Shown here piece after piece: positions 36,752-48,262 of a DNA stretch of 64,000 bases. The translations under genes were made by a program, and so were the position numbers. How positions within the stretch are numbered: the first letter of the stretch is position 1; every line of letters begins with the position of its first letter. A model generated the notes under the pieces. It was given only the letters and a program-made list of their open reading frames with translations. It did not search any database and was not told where the DNA came from. The stretch spans positions 64,887-128,886 of the forward strand of contig CAJNYU010004477.1 of assembly GCA_905331475.1 (NCBI GenBank), read 5' to 3'. Source of the stretch: Rotaria socialis (lineage: Eukaryota; Rotifera; Eurotatoria; Philodinida; Philodinidae).

Positions 36752-37497
36752 AATAGCTAACAAGACCGTTCAAACATCATTCGACGCAGTTCATCAGAAT
36801 CTATTTATGTTGCGACAATGACCTAGTTTGACCGAACTCTCGCGTAACACTGTGACAAAAAAAAGACCATTGTTCTGTAGGGCTGCTTGTAAAACTCGAA
36901 TTTTTTCACAATTTATTTCTTCAAATTAAATGCTTATGGCACGAGTGTTGTAGAGAATTGAATGAGCTTTCAAGCAGTAAAAAATACTTTTTCTAAACTA
37001 TTTTCGCTTAGATAAAAAAAGCAAAAAAACAAACGTAATGCAATGACATTATTCATAACGCTGGGACGCGTTTTTCTGCCGACCAAATTTGAAGCACTAA
37101 CACATGCTTAAAAATATTTAATGTTTATATATATTGATCGCTGTCGTACATATATCCTTCTATAAAAAAAATCAAGTTGCTACATTGAAATAAAAGCTCA
37201 ATAATTGTACAGTTAGTTAGAAACTGTACAAGAGCTTATAAGTTGTGCTGAGGAATGAGAATAAAAAATTAACAGACCATTTTGTAGAGAATCAAATTCT
37301 GCATCGAATGGTATATTAGGCTGCATTTTTGTTTTAAATTTCTTGATTAGAAAATTGAAAATACGACTTTTGAAAACTTTAAAACTTACTTTTCGATGCC
37401 AAAACTCATTTTTTTAAAAGAAAGAAAGTCCAAATTCATAACCAGCGTAAAAAGCTGTGCCAGAAAATACGCTTAGGTCTGTCCATATCGAAAAAAA
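36752..37497. other. Intergenic, no gene seen
   Basis: AT-rich, no supported coding frame, between two pseudogenes. Confidence 0.4.
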
Positions 37498-37581
37498 GGG
37501 TGAGGGTGAGGGTGTGGGTGTGGGTGTGCGGGTGCGCAAGTAGTTTTTCATACAAGCACACCCACACCCACACCCCACACC
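37498..37581. repeat. Telomere-like GGGTGT tract facing its complement
   Basis: 37498-37537 is a G-rich run of GGGTGA and GGGTGT units. After 18 bp, 37556-37581 is a C-rich run of CCCACA units, so the two halves form an inverted pair. GGGTGT is a circular permutation of TGTGGG, the telomere repeat reported for bdelloid rotifers. It may also be an ordinary GT-rich microsatellite. Confidence 0.5.
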
Positions 37582-37667
37582 AAATTACTGTTCGAATTTT
37601 AATAAAATCTTTGATCTTGTAATAAAAGTCAAAAAAGTGATCTAGAATAAAGTTTCTTTCTTTCTTT

Positions 37668-37985
37668 GAATGGTCGAACATCTAAATGTGCATCTATATT
37701 AATCACATAAACAGATTTCTTTTCGTCGAGTTAATTTTAATAAAGCTGAAGCATTCGGATACGATTGATCATTTCCAGCATTAGCAACATATGGAATTTT
37801 TCATTTTTCAATTAGACGATAAATAGATTTATCTAATTGTTGATGGGCTTCTTCTAAAGAAAGATTTTCTTCAATATTTCCTCCATCTGATATAGTTAAA
37901 TGTTTTCTTCGATCTAAATCATCATATTCAGCATTAATAACAGTTCCCGTTCATTTTAAAAATCGACAAAATACATGAGGTATGT
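37668..37985 (-). pseudogene. Arginase/formimidoylglutamase-family pseudogene fragment
   Basis: The minus strand reads, in pieces, GTVINAEYDDLDRRKHLTIS.., LEEAHQQLDKSIYRLIEK.., PYVANAGNDQSYPNASALL and VINIDAHLDVRPF. The GGGNDQS-like block and the IDAHLDVRP metal-binding block are hallmarks of the ureohydrolase family, closest in pattern to formimidoylglutamase-type proteins, which act in histidine breakdown. The first Gly of GGGNDQS is Asn here (NAGNDQS). The frame is broken by TGA codons at 37951-37953 and 37801-37803 and by a frameshift between GNDQS and IDAHLD (about 37705-37725). The homology stops right after DVRPF; the rest of the enzyme, including the other metal ligands, is missing. 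It ends about 90 bp from the telomere-like tract. Confidence 0.7.
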
Positions 37986-38256
37986 GGATCAATTTTTCAT
38001 AGATACCACTCGGCTATCTTTTTCATTTTATTTTTTTCTATTGGTAATTTATCTATCGAATTAAAATGAAAATCGAGAACTGAAATTGAACAGGAGGAAA
38101 AAAATAATTTGACATTGAATTGAGTTATACTTTTATGGTAAGCACATCATTTATTGCCATTAAGGTGCCAAACACACTAGGCAAAGTAATAAAACTGAAC
38201 TAAAGAATTAGATAAACATTGCTATGTCGAAACATCAATCAGATAGCTCAGTTCTA

Positions 38257-39500
38257 TTGGGTTGATGCAAAAGTCTCCGTCGATTTTTTTCTTCTTCTTG
38301 GTTTCAAGATTTTATTGGAACAAAATATTATCAATCAACAACATATACACCATTGTTATCTACTACATACTCCCATCTTTTAGGCAAATCCAGAATACCA
38401 TCTTCAAAGAATTTCTTAGGTAAAGACAAAAAAAGGTTTCGAGATCAGATTTTAGGTGGGCTTGGTCATCGAAGTGTTTTTTGACCAGTTGATTGCGGAG
38501 GGATCGAAACAGATGATAGTCAGATGGTGCCAAGTCTGGTAAATATGGTGATTGGAGTAAGACCTCCCACCCTATTTCTTCCAGCTTCTGGCGGCTAAAT
38601 TTTGAGACATGAGGTTTTGCATTATCATGAACCAATCGAATTTTTCGTTTTTCTAGACGATTTGCCTGTAGAGTAACCTTCAAATTTTGGCAGTAAAGCT
38701 TCGAGTCTATCGTAGTATTAATAGGTAGAAGTTCCCAGTAGATTATCCCTTCGCAATCCCACCAAATCGATAGCATCACCTTTTTTTGGGTGCAGGTCGT
38801 TTTTGGTTGTGGCTCGGGCAAATCTTCAGGATTTACCCACTGGTGGTTGCGTGTATGGTTGACACATAGAACCCACTTTTAATCACCAGTAACTATCCGC
38901 TGAAGAAATCGATGTCGGTTGCGTTTTGACAACAAAGAATTGCATATGGTGATTCTCTGCTGTATGTTGTCCGAGGTTAATTGATGTGAAACCCATGTTT
39001 CAAGTTTATTAACTTTTCCCATTTCATGCAAATGGCGATCGATGGTGGATTGGATGCATCCGAGCATTGCTAACAATTCACGGGTGGTTAATCGTGGATT
39101 GTCTTCGATCAGGACCTTTAATCGTTCAATATCAGATTCGAGAGGACGTCCAGATTTCAGACGATCTTCTAATGAAATGTCACCTTCACGAAATCGTTTA
39201 AACTAATCTCGGCACGTTCGATCAACAACAGCACCTTCACCAAGTGCAGCACATATATTGCGGGCAGCAGCACTAGCATTGTTCCCTAATTGGAACTCAT
39301 ACAAAATGCAGTGTCGGATATAAATAGGAATCTCTGACATGTTTTAATGAAGAATGTAAATAAACTGGGACATTTACCAATGCCATCTTATAGTATGACA
39401 CAAGCAGTATCATATGTGTGAAAATCACGAATGCATATTAGCGCTAGAGGGCTTTAAGAAAACTTTTAAAAAATCGGCGGAGACTTTTGCATCAACCCAA
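38257..39500 (-). mobile_element. Mariner-family transposon, 1244 bp, with TA duplication
   Basis: Terminal inverted repeats begin TTGGGTTGATGCAAAAGTCT at 38257 and its complement ends at 39500. TA lies on both sides (38255-38256 and 39501-39502), the standard mariner target. Inside, on the minus strand, is a mariner transposase pseudogene. The element is full length, about the usual 1.2-1.3 kb. Confidence 0.9.
38331..39340 (-). pseudogene. Mariner transposase, D,D34D type, inactivated
   Basis: Starts at ATG 39338-39340 (MSEIPIYIRHCILYEFQLG). An N-terminal helix-turn-helix region (SGRPLESD.., RLTTRELLAMLG..IQSTIDRHL) is followed by the catalytic core: the first Asp in VTGD, the second in VHDNAKPH, and the third in APSDYHLF, spaced as in D,D34D mariners. 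The C-terminus ends LPKRWEYVVDNNGVYVVD and TGA at 38331-38333. It is broken by TAG at 39203-39205 (in place of a Trp), by TAA at 38876-38878 (directly after the first catalytic Asp, in place of the E of GDEKW), and by a frameshift near 38408-38430. The copy cannot make transposase. Confidence 0.9.
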
Positions 39501-39703
39501 TATAATAATTCGTCTAGTCTAGTCTGTTTGTTTCGTAAGAATGATTATTACTCAGATTTTTATATTCATTCATTGTTCTCCTGATAAAGACTTTCTTTTG
39601 TTCGATTGTATTTAGTATATATACGGTGTATCACACCCTCAAGTTCATTATTGATCATTGAATCTAGAAATTAGTGCGAAATTATTTGACGGTATTTTTG
39701 TAG
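39501..39703. other. Short intergenic spacer
   Basis: Flank of the mariner copy, no feature seen. Confidence 0.4.
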
Positions 39704-40553
39704 AGAGAATTTCCTTCGAAAGTCGTTTTATTATTAATTGTGATACTTATTTCACAATTTACCTTATTGAACATTTGTGCTGTTCAAAAAAAGAACATTG
39801 GTTTGAATCTTTCATCTAAAATAGCTCCATGTACAATGGTCTTCGAAGTGGAATGTAGAAAAATAGTTGATACAGAGGAGATTTTCAGTGACAACGACGG
39901 AATCTATGATTGTACTCTGAATAAAGTAAGAATTATTGTAATTGTTTTTAAGTGTAAATAAGAATGGTGATTATTTTGGTATCTAGGTCGATAGTAACAA
40001 TGTTTCTATCACATATCGAATGCAATTGTTGAAAGTCAATGAACAAACAAAGTATTATTTGTTTTTAGACGAGTAGTTACCATAACTCTGTTCGGAAGTC
40101 ATAGAGATTCTTTGTATTTTTTGTTTCAGATCAGTTGGTGGTCGATCATTGGAATCATTTCATTCTGATATTGAAGTGGCAAAGTTGAAATTTTCTTCCA
40201 TGTAAGCCGTCACAGCTAAAAACATTCATTAAAAAATCCTTAATATTATAATTTCCTTTTTTTTTGAAGTTTTCACGATCTTACGGGAAATTATTGGCAT
40301 CTTAGGCAGCATTTTATTAATATTCCAGGTCATTATGAATATATTTATCCAAATGAACTCAATTCTTCGGTTAGTTGCGGACAATTCAAATATAATGTAA
40401 GTAGGTTTTTATACATTTTGACTTCCCGCTTTATGACTATTTAACACTGAAAGGAAATACTACGAAGAGCATTTCATGTAATTAAATTTCAATGTTACAC
40501 ACATGAAGATATTCCAGATGAGACAGAACTAGAAATAGATGAAATCATCTATT
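39704..40553 (+). CDS. Possible small multi-exon secreted or membrane protein, unknown
   Basis: The first stretch (39704-39925) reads REFPSKVVLLLIVILISQFT.., a signal-like hydrophobic segment, then a Cys-containing region (SKIAPCTMVFEVECRKIVDT..), and stops at a GTAAG donor at 39926. Candidate later exons are 39988-40060, 40131-40200, 40271-40397 and 40455-40553; the last ends in TAG after an acidic stretch (HEDIPDETELEIDEIIY). I did not find an ATG in the first piece, so the start exon is missing or lost, and the splice phases are not fully checked. No family recognised. It lies upstream of the broken protease on the same strand and could be its 5' part, but the two do not clearly join. Confidence 0.35.
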
Positions 40554-41150
40554 AGTATATAGTAAGCTTAAGATCGAAAGGCAAAAAACAATGAGGTGCT
40601 GTAGATGCTTTTGATTTTGAAAGAAAATCATTATGATCGTCTTGTTTTCGGAAGTTAATTTGAAGAGCATAATTGTGTAGATAGATTTTCGCAAACCAAA
40701 CAACATATTGTCACAATCAAAGTTCGACGGATGTATTCTAACACGAAAGAAATGAGTTCGAAAGTAATTATTTTCAATAGTTAGAGCCAACAGATGCAGA
40801 GAAATGATCGAATATAATAGTTTGTAGAGTTTTTGCAGAGATATTTCCAAGAAAATACTTGAATACGCTCCAATTGATTAATCCATTCAATAAATGTTAT
40901 ATCTCGGCTTTTTCTGAATCGATTATGTAATAATTATTGAATTGTTTCCTTTGGCGAATAATCATTTTTGATAGCTACCATTTCCGTAAAAGTACTTATC
41001 TAATGGTTGAATGATACTTGAAGAGACATTGTCTCCTTGTTCATCGCTATTCGTTCGTTTTATTTTCGGTGCGAAAATTTCTTTACATTGAACTGTTTTT
41101 ATTTTATTAGTTAAAGCTTTATTTTGATTCTGATCGTCTCTTTTTCTTAG
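40554..41150. other. Non-coding interval before the protease-like sequence
   Basis: No supported plus-strand coding. Minus-strand open frames here are short and featureless. A TTTTTCTTAG acceptor ends the interval at 41150. Confidence 0.4.
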
Positions 41151-42410
41151 TCGAACTCTGAAGAGGAACAAGCGGGTTTAAACCAGATCAATAATGCACC
41201 GAAATTTCATGTAGGCGAACGAGCTTTTTTTAATGTTGAATCCAATACGATTGAACAAACATATCCATACATCAACAGTGGTGATGATTGGCAAATTGTT
41301 TTACCAAAGATTCCTCAGGAAAATACGATAATAAAACAGTTATTGAATATTCGTAAATCTATATTACGCATTGGAATTTTATATGAACATAGATCAACTA
41401 GTCAAATGTTCTTTGGTAGTGGATGTCTTTTAACAGACGAACTCATTTTAACTTGTGCCCACAATTTTGATGTTATTCAATGGGGCAACGAAAAAATTCC
41501 TTATAGTAGGATTTATGTATGTTTATGCGATCCTGCGCCGTAAACAATCTGTTCATTATCAAATCGTAATGAATTATTAATGGAAGCTAGTCTCATTCGT
41601 CGTGGACTTCTACAAGATAGCCTCTCAGAATATGATCAAGTTAATTCTGTTACGGTCGATTTGGCAATTCTTAAACTACACAAACCAGTTCAACATTTAC
41701 ATCGATATGAATTTGTTCAACCACAATTTAATTCTCCATTATTCAAATTCAATTCTTCACCAATTAATGCCAAACTATACTTAGTTTGTTATAATGGTGA
41801 GTTAGCCGAAGATTCAGATCTAAAGCCTTATAAATATATACGCGGTTTTGCTAACATAACTACGAATCAACTCAATTTTGGTCATAATGCTAATTACAAA
41901 TCAGTATCTATTGGATCTATCATCAATTTGCAAGAATTATCTCAAGAAACTACATATGTTACACATACATGCAGCACGCTACCTGGGTCCAGCGGAGGCG
42001 TTTTACTTGATGCTGATGGAAACTTTACTGGGATTCATATTGGTATTGGAAATTCTCGTCAAAGTAAAAATCAAGAAATGTTTTTTAATAATGAAACATA
42101 CAATAAATATATTTCTGTTACGTCAAAATCGTTTTCTCATTTTATCAATCAATCGATTTTACCTAATATAAATGATGATGAAATAGCACAAGGTTGGCGA
42201 TCAGATCAAGTAAGACACTACCATACTCTATATCGCCGTCTTGGTTTCTTCAGTTTTTTTTACGAAAATAGGACTTTATAGTGTGAACTGTTTTTGCTTC
42301 TTGTTTTTTTAGTAAAATTTAATAACAAGAAGATAATTTAATTGAAAACAAAATCATCAACAATGTACAAAAATCAACTGAATCATCTCTTGATCAAACT
42401 GTTCAAGTAA
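41151..42410 (+). pseudogene. Trypsin-like serine protease with an in-frame stop
   Basis: From the acceptor at 41150 the frame is open through an N-terminal segment (PKFHVGERAFFNVESNTIEQ..) and into a chymotrypsin-fold domain. The catalytic triad is readable: His in LTCAHNF (about 41450-41470), Asp in VDLAILKL (about 41657-41680) and Ser in LPGSSGGVLLD (about 41980-42010). A TAA at 41541-41543 interrupts the frame between His and Asp, a likely CAA-to-TAA change since the frame resumes cleanly. So the triad sits on two separate open frames. Beyond Ser the frame goes to a TAG at 42279-42281; a spliced alternative leaving at GTAAGA 42210 and a further exon-like stretch at 42311-42409 are possible. 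Without a signal peptide or start exon, and with the stop, I call it a decayed gene, though a sequencing error cannot be excluded. Confidence 0.75.
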
Positions 42411-44745
42411 GTTTTTTCAATAACTTATCTTGAAAATGATTTAAATCTTTAGAAAAATATCGCCAATCAATCTTCTGAGATATTCTCATTGAAACCAAAT
42501 CTGGAATCCATTTTGTCTTTTTCATTTGTCTTACTATGAAAAATTCCTTGCTTAAAGATGTCGTTTTTTTCCAATAATCAATTAGATTTTATTGTAAAAA
42601 ATTTCACTTTGAATAAAAACAGAAATTTTTTTTGACAATGTGAATTTGTTTAACAAGTCGAAAATGATTTATTAGAGAAAAAATTTATCCAGCAAAAATT
42701 TATCATAAATTATTTTGTCTTCAACATATTTTTTTCATAAGATATCTATCTGCAATTGTCCAATTAATTGAGATTATCTTTAATAGTAGAGTTTTCATTG
42801 TTGTTGTTTAGTGAAAATAATTCTAATCTTGGAATAAATAGTTCTTCTTAATCGCAATATTGATGAGAATATTCTTTTGAATAAAGATCAAAGTAAATGA
42901 ATCCCATTGAATTTCATCGGTTTTACGTCTTTAATTCATTTATCAGAAAATTTTATCAATCAATTTATCAAAATGAGATTTGAATAAGAAAATATTTCTT
43001 CATTGTTGTTTTCAATGATTTTTTTCTAACATATTTATCTCAAAATACCAAAAAATATCTATTGATCAATATTGACGAAAATGATACTTATCAGAATTGA
43101 ATTCTCCTATCGATTGAACAAATGACGACGCTCAACATGGTTTTTTTCTTTTTCTTTAATAAAAACTATTATCGTATTGATAATTATGGAAATTGATTTT
43201 TGAACGAATAGAAATATAGATAATTATTTATTTTTCTTATTTTCTGTAAATAAAATTATTGTGCTGATGAATCGAAAAAACACTTTCTCCGTTTTTTAAC
43301 ATTCGAATTTGAGTCTTTTTCTTTGAATAAGTAATGGTAAACAATTGGTTTGCATATTTCCTACTCTATTCATTGTTCGATACGTTTGATTTGATTTTTA
43401 TTGAAATGAAATATTGTTGTTCAAGTCATGACGCCTATTATAGTTGATATTCTTCGAATTGTTAGATATTATTTGAAAATCTTCTTGTACTTGAACATTT
43501 GCCAAGTTATGAAAAAAGGATAATTTCTATTGTTAAATTGAGATTTCGAATATGGAAAACCATTTGAAGAATGTCTTGAAAATAGTTCAAAGAAAAAAAG
43601 AAATTATCAATGCTGATTATTAAAACAAATTTATAAAAAGGAGAGAATCTTTTCTGTATTAGATGATAGATCTAAACTAGTTTTTAATTAATAATCTCTT
43701 CATTTAAAAATGTTTCGAATTAGATAAAAAATAGTCAATTGATTTGAATGAAATAAAACGATTTGAAATGCAATGAAATAATTTGTTCCATTTGCAAAAA
43801 GATATTCATTATTAGAATTTGACCTGTAAAACAGGTCAATTCTTCCAGATTGACCAATTTATGACAGTAGAATTTGCTTTTTCAATTTTCAATTGAGAAA
43901 TTTGATGAAACTGGATATTCATATTTAATCTAAATATTTTCTCGTGTTTTTGCTGGTGGTTGAATAAAAGGATTCATTAAGTTTTCCTTCTCAAGAAAAT
44001 AAATTAAATTGAATTAAAAAATATTGACATTAATTATCTGATTTAAAATGAAACGGAATTCGTTGATTGAAACGATCTGCCGATGAAATGACTAAAAATT
44101 TCATTAATATTGTTAGTTTATTCGTTATAGAAGAAATTTTCCCATTTAATCGAATTCAACAATTGATCAAATAGAAAGAATGGTATATGGTCATTGCCAT
44201 TGTGAGAAGAATCAAGAATGGTCTCGTTTGGTGAATTCTTATGGCAAGCATTTCTCAATGATCACGTCTGTTTTTATTATTGACATTAAGTTAACATTTC
44301 ATTTAACTTAGAACGAAGATCTAAAATTATATCCTTTTTATTTATTTTTTATGCATTAACATTCTCTCATATCTCATCACATACTGATGCTGTTTCTTAA
44401 ATTTCAAAGAGATAAGTTTAACGCATGGACCGAAACAACAGAGAAAAATAAGCATAGAAGAATGTAATGGATGGCATCATGACCGAACAGACAACCCCTA
44501 ACTAAATGTATATCATATGTACATCCCTGATACCTAGATCTAGATGAGGCATGTGCATTCTAGATGGCGTCAGTTTCAGATGAAAATATAAATTATTGGA
44601 TCAGAAAATAGCACTTTCGAATAGATTTGAAACGAGAAAAAAAGATATTATTTTTGACTCATATAAGTTGTATATGATAAGGTTCAAATGCTTCGAGCTC
44701 GAAAACTTATTTCTGATTCGATGATAGATAGTTTCATGTTGACAC
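42411..44745. other. Very AT-rich gene-free stretch
   Basis: About 2.3 kb of strongly AT-rich DNA dominated by AAT/ATT words, with no open frame worth naming and no clear repeat. It ends upstream of the EEP-family gene. Confidence 0.45.
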
Positions 44746-45711
44746 ATGAAAATATGCAGCACCCTATCAAGTCTAGTACTATTCGCAGTGGTGGAGCATA
44801 TTTCGTCAGTTTCGAATAGTCTCACAAGAGAGGTATGTAAAACCAACAACTGGATACAGCGGATTGTTTTATTTTTCACTAAAGGTACGGTAGAAATGAC
44901 TGCTACTGCTGCATCATCTCATGATTTGTCGTTGCTCAGCTGGAATACGTTGGCTCCGTGTTGGGTAATGAAAGAATGGTATCCTTCACTGTATGACTTA
45001 GCTGCCGATGATAAAACTCGATTTGAATTGATTATTGCACACATCCGCTCACTCAATCATGACATTGTAGTACTCCAAGAAGCTCAAGAAGATCAATTAT
45101 GTTTATTCAAAGAAAAATTAGGTGATAATTATTTTCTCGAATTTATTTCCAATAATCCAACACCCTCCCCGAAACCCAACGGACTCCTCACTTTAATTCG
45201 TAAGAATTGTGTCTATGCATCAGAGATAAAAATAACAAGTGGAATTCTCGATTTATTGAGAGGTGATGCCATTCAAATTATTAGTATTCCTTCGAAAAAT
45301 TTTCATCTATTGAATCTTCATCTTGATTATCGTTATCAAGTAGCTCAATCAAAAATGATTCAAGACAGATGCCATGCTTTACTCGGCAATCAACATCCGA
45401 TTACTCTCATGACAGGTGACTTCAATGCTGAAATCGAAGATCACCATGAATTCGAATGGAATGACTATGAAAATGCCTTTCCTGAATCATCTAAACAAGC
45501 ACAAATTCCAACTTATTACGCCGATCCGGCGTACATATGGCACAATACGAACATTGATCATATTTTGTACGATCCTAATCGACTTGAATTGATTGAACGT
45601 GGCAAAGCATGGGATTCACCCGATCATACACTTGAAGAGTCGTTGAAAACATTTGGAAGTGATCATATTTATATTTGGGCAACTTTCCGTTTTCGTGAAA
45701 ATACAATATGA
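44746..45711 (+). CDS. Endonuclease/exonuclease/phosphatase (EEP) family protein, intronless
   Basis: The EEP fold motifs occur in order: LSWNTLAP (metal-site Asn), VVLQEAQ (metal-binding Glu), NLHLDY, TGDFNAEI (catalytic Asp and Asn), IDHILYD, and FGSDHIYI (the terminal Asp-His pair). All key residues are present. Relatives cut DNA, RNA or phosphodiester substrates (Mg-dependent nucleases, deadenylases, sphingomyelinases, tyrosyl-DNA phosphodiesterase 2); the substrate here cannot be read. Two starts are possible. The ATG at 44746 gives 321 aa with a hydrophobic, signal-like N-terminus (ICSTLSSLVLFAVVE). The ATG at 44896 gives 271 aa starting MTATAASSHDLSLLSWN. A GTATGT..CTAAAG pair at 44834-44885 could be a 5' UTR intron, which would favour the shorter form. 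Confidence 0.8.
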   Translation: MKICSTLSSLVLFAVVEHISSVSNSLTREVCKTNNWIQRIVLFFTKGTVEMTATAASSHDLSLLSWNTLAPCWVMKEWYPSLYDLAADDKTRFELIIAHIRSLNHDIVVLQEAQEDQLCLFKEKLGDNYFLEFISNNPTPSPKPNGLLTLIRKNCVYASEIKITSGILDLLRGDAIQIISIPSKNFHLLNLHLDYRYQVAQSKMIQDRCHALLGNQHPITLMTGDFNAEIEDHHEFEWNDYENAFPESSKQAQIPTYYADPAYIWHNTNIDHILYDPNRLELIERGKAWDSPDHTLEESLKTFGSDHIYIWATFRFRENTI

Positions 45712-48262
45712 TCCTAACTTATTTTATATGATCATGTCATGAATTCTAGTCTTTTTTTGAACAGTTCGAATTCAATCAGATCTCTTTCGTAAATGAAAAA
45801 AATCATGTGATTCTCATTAAACAAAATTTATAGAGGGTGTGATTGTGATTTTGAATTCTTTTTTCACCTACACTCTAGTTTCTAAACTAGAATAGATTGT
45901 AGAGATTGATAGGCTATCAAATAAATATCTGCCATGTATTTGACAAAGTGTGCTAGAATAAGAGGCCGAAGCACTGAATGTTTTCTAGTCAAAAGATTCA
46001 ACGATGTTGATAAGCTAAGCTGTATTTCATCAGCGAAATCGTTGTATTTGGTTATTGAAACTCGTGAAATTAATAATAATTCGGTTTTGGTTGAACTAGA
46101 ATAGCTCAATGAAAATCGAGTATACACTGTACCGGCCTATGGAAATTTTGCTCACAAAAATAAACTAACGTTAGATTATGGGCATCAACCATTCTTTTGT
46201 ATCTACATAGGATTTTTTTTCATTTCGCAAAGCACGAGGTCAACCGGTGAGAACAACCAGTAGAATGATATCGTTGGCTGTTGTCAATCCGACGAGAAAA
46301 TGTAGGACACGCACATACTAATGTAGTGAGTAATCTAGCGGAAGATCATTAGAGAAAATTATTATTAGTAGAATTAAGTTGATTATTTCACACTTCTTTT
46401 TTCACTTCAAAAGTATTACACACTATGAACGTGTCGTAAAAGGTAGTTTATTCGATTTGATGAATGAGACAAGAAAAAGAATGTTTCTATGAATTGTCAT
46501 CAAGTGTCATGTCAAATAGATCTTCAGCTATAGAGGTTGAAACTTGAAATATTTATGTGGCAGTAGAGTTTAGAATCTAGTTACGATTGAAACTATTGAT
46601 CATTCAATAAATGTTGTGAGAAAGTGATTCATAGAAATAAAATTCTGTTAGTGAGCAATATTAGATAATTTGATTCAGCATGTAGACTCAAAAAAAGCGT
46701 TTTTGTTCCCAAGATTAATTATGTCTATTTTTCCTGATTGAAGAGAGAAAAACGACAAAGATTCTGAATAGATGTTCATGTTTTAATGCTCGGGACATAG
46801 GGACATTGATTTTTTTTCTTTCTGTACTAGAAGAAAAGAAAAAGACTTTCGCTATCGTTATTTCGAAGTACGGGTCTCGAGTAGATGGGATGGGAATGAA
46901 ACAGTTTTTAATTCGAATGATATGGAAGGAAAGTAAATGTTTTTTTAAAATTTTTAATGAAACTAATAAAGAAGTTTCTTATATTAGTCCATTTGATGTG
47001 TTATTATCAACAATGGTTCTTCGTTAAACAAACAAATAAGTTAATATAAAAGAAACTTCATAATTTATGGCTGACCATTGCCTGTTTCATCGTGACGAAG
47101 ATCGATTATTAAAACTCGAATTAATAACGAAATGATAATAAAAAAATTAGAATTTAATAGATTCTACTAAATTTTTCAGAACGTAAAACTAAGACAAATA
47201 AATATTTATTTGGTGATGTAACATGAATATCATAATCAACGAAGTATTTTATTTCCTTTTAATATTAAAGTATCAGTTGAACAGGATACATTAATTACTA
47301 TATGACGCATACAAGCGTTAGGAGACCGCATTGAGATAAATGAAAAATAAGAAATAAAATTTTTTTTGTTTGTTTTGGTCACCAATTTGAAAAAGAAATT
47401 AAAATTATGATTAATTAGAAAATACCTTGCTAAATTTAACTCGTAGACAAAGTCTCCATATGGTTCATATAACTTTATTTGCATTTTGATTTTCGAAAAT
47501 CATTTTTCTTTTCTTTTCTTCGCTCTCTTTTTTGTCTATTTTCTCTATCTTTAAGTAAATCTATTATTCCCATCTCAACTAAATTCTCATGTCAACTATA
47601 ACATATGTTATATCAGTACTGTATTACTGACAGACTATTGAGATAGATAAGTGCTTTACAGTCCATTCAAGGCTCTTTTTGTCTTGCACTCCCAAGTAGT
47701 CACTATAAAGTAGTACGGAACAGTTTGATGAACTTTGATAAATCTAGTTTTTCATATAGATTATTTCTTATTTATGTACGATTCCACGAATAAAGTTTAT
47801 CAAAGCTTTGCTGTATCCACCGTGCATAAAAATTCTTTTCAATGGTTCCTCTTATCAAAAATCTTGAAAGTTTTCAATTTTGTTAAGTGTTTGTCTATAC
47901 AATAGTACCGGTTAGCTGAAATCAAGCTAAAATCATTGAAGATCACATGAAAAACTGTCAAAGAGAAAACGAATGATAGATTAAGACGATAATAAAGTTT
48001 TTCTAATTTGTTGCTTGTCTCTCATCCATACTGTTGCTTCTTGTCGAAAACAATTTGTTATATATGTTAAGATAAACAAAAACAAAGGTTAACCTAAACA
48101 ATGATGCAAAACAGACCAAGTATGTTGATACTACTCTCACAGACAGAGGACACAACAAAGAACAATACAACATAATTTAGACCATATGCATTGGAAGGAC
48201 AGATGAAATCAATTCTGAAAAGACATTTAAAAAAATCAGTTGGATTGTACTCTATGGAGAAA
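45712..48262. other. Intergenic, with two weak exon candidates
   Basis: 46827-47027 (plus) reads EEKKKTFAIVISKYGSRVDG.. after a TGTACTAG acceptor and ends in TAA. 47236-47484 (minus) begins MQIKLYEPYGDFVYELNLA, has a GTATTT donor at 47420-47425, and could continue in RSPNACMRHIVINVSCSTDT... Neither is a recognised family and neither has partner exons. The rest is AT-rich. Confidence 0.3.

Noticed and set aside
37951..37953. Reading TGA as tryptophan or selenocysteine in the arginase-like fragment
   Set aside because: The same fragment also has a frameshift and lacks its C-terminal half, so plain decay explains the stops.
40962..41171. Minus-strand 69-codon frame before the protease
   Set aside because: No hydrophobic or domain feature; it overlaps the acceptor region of the plus-strand protease-like sequence.
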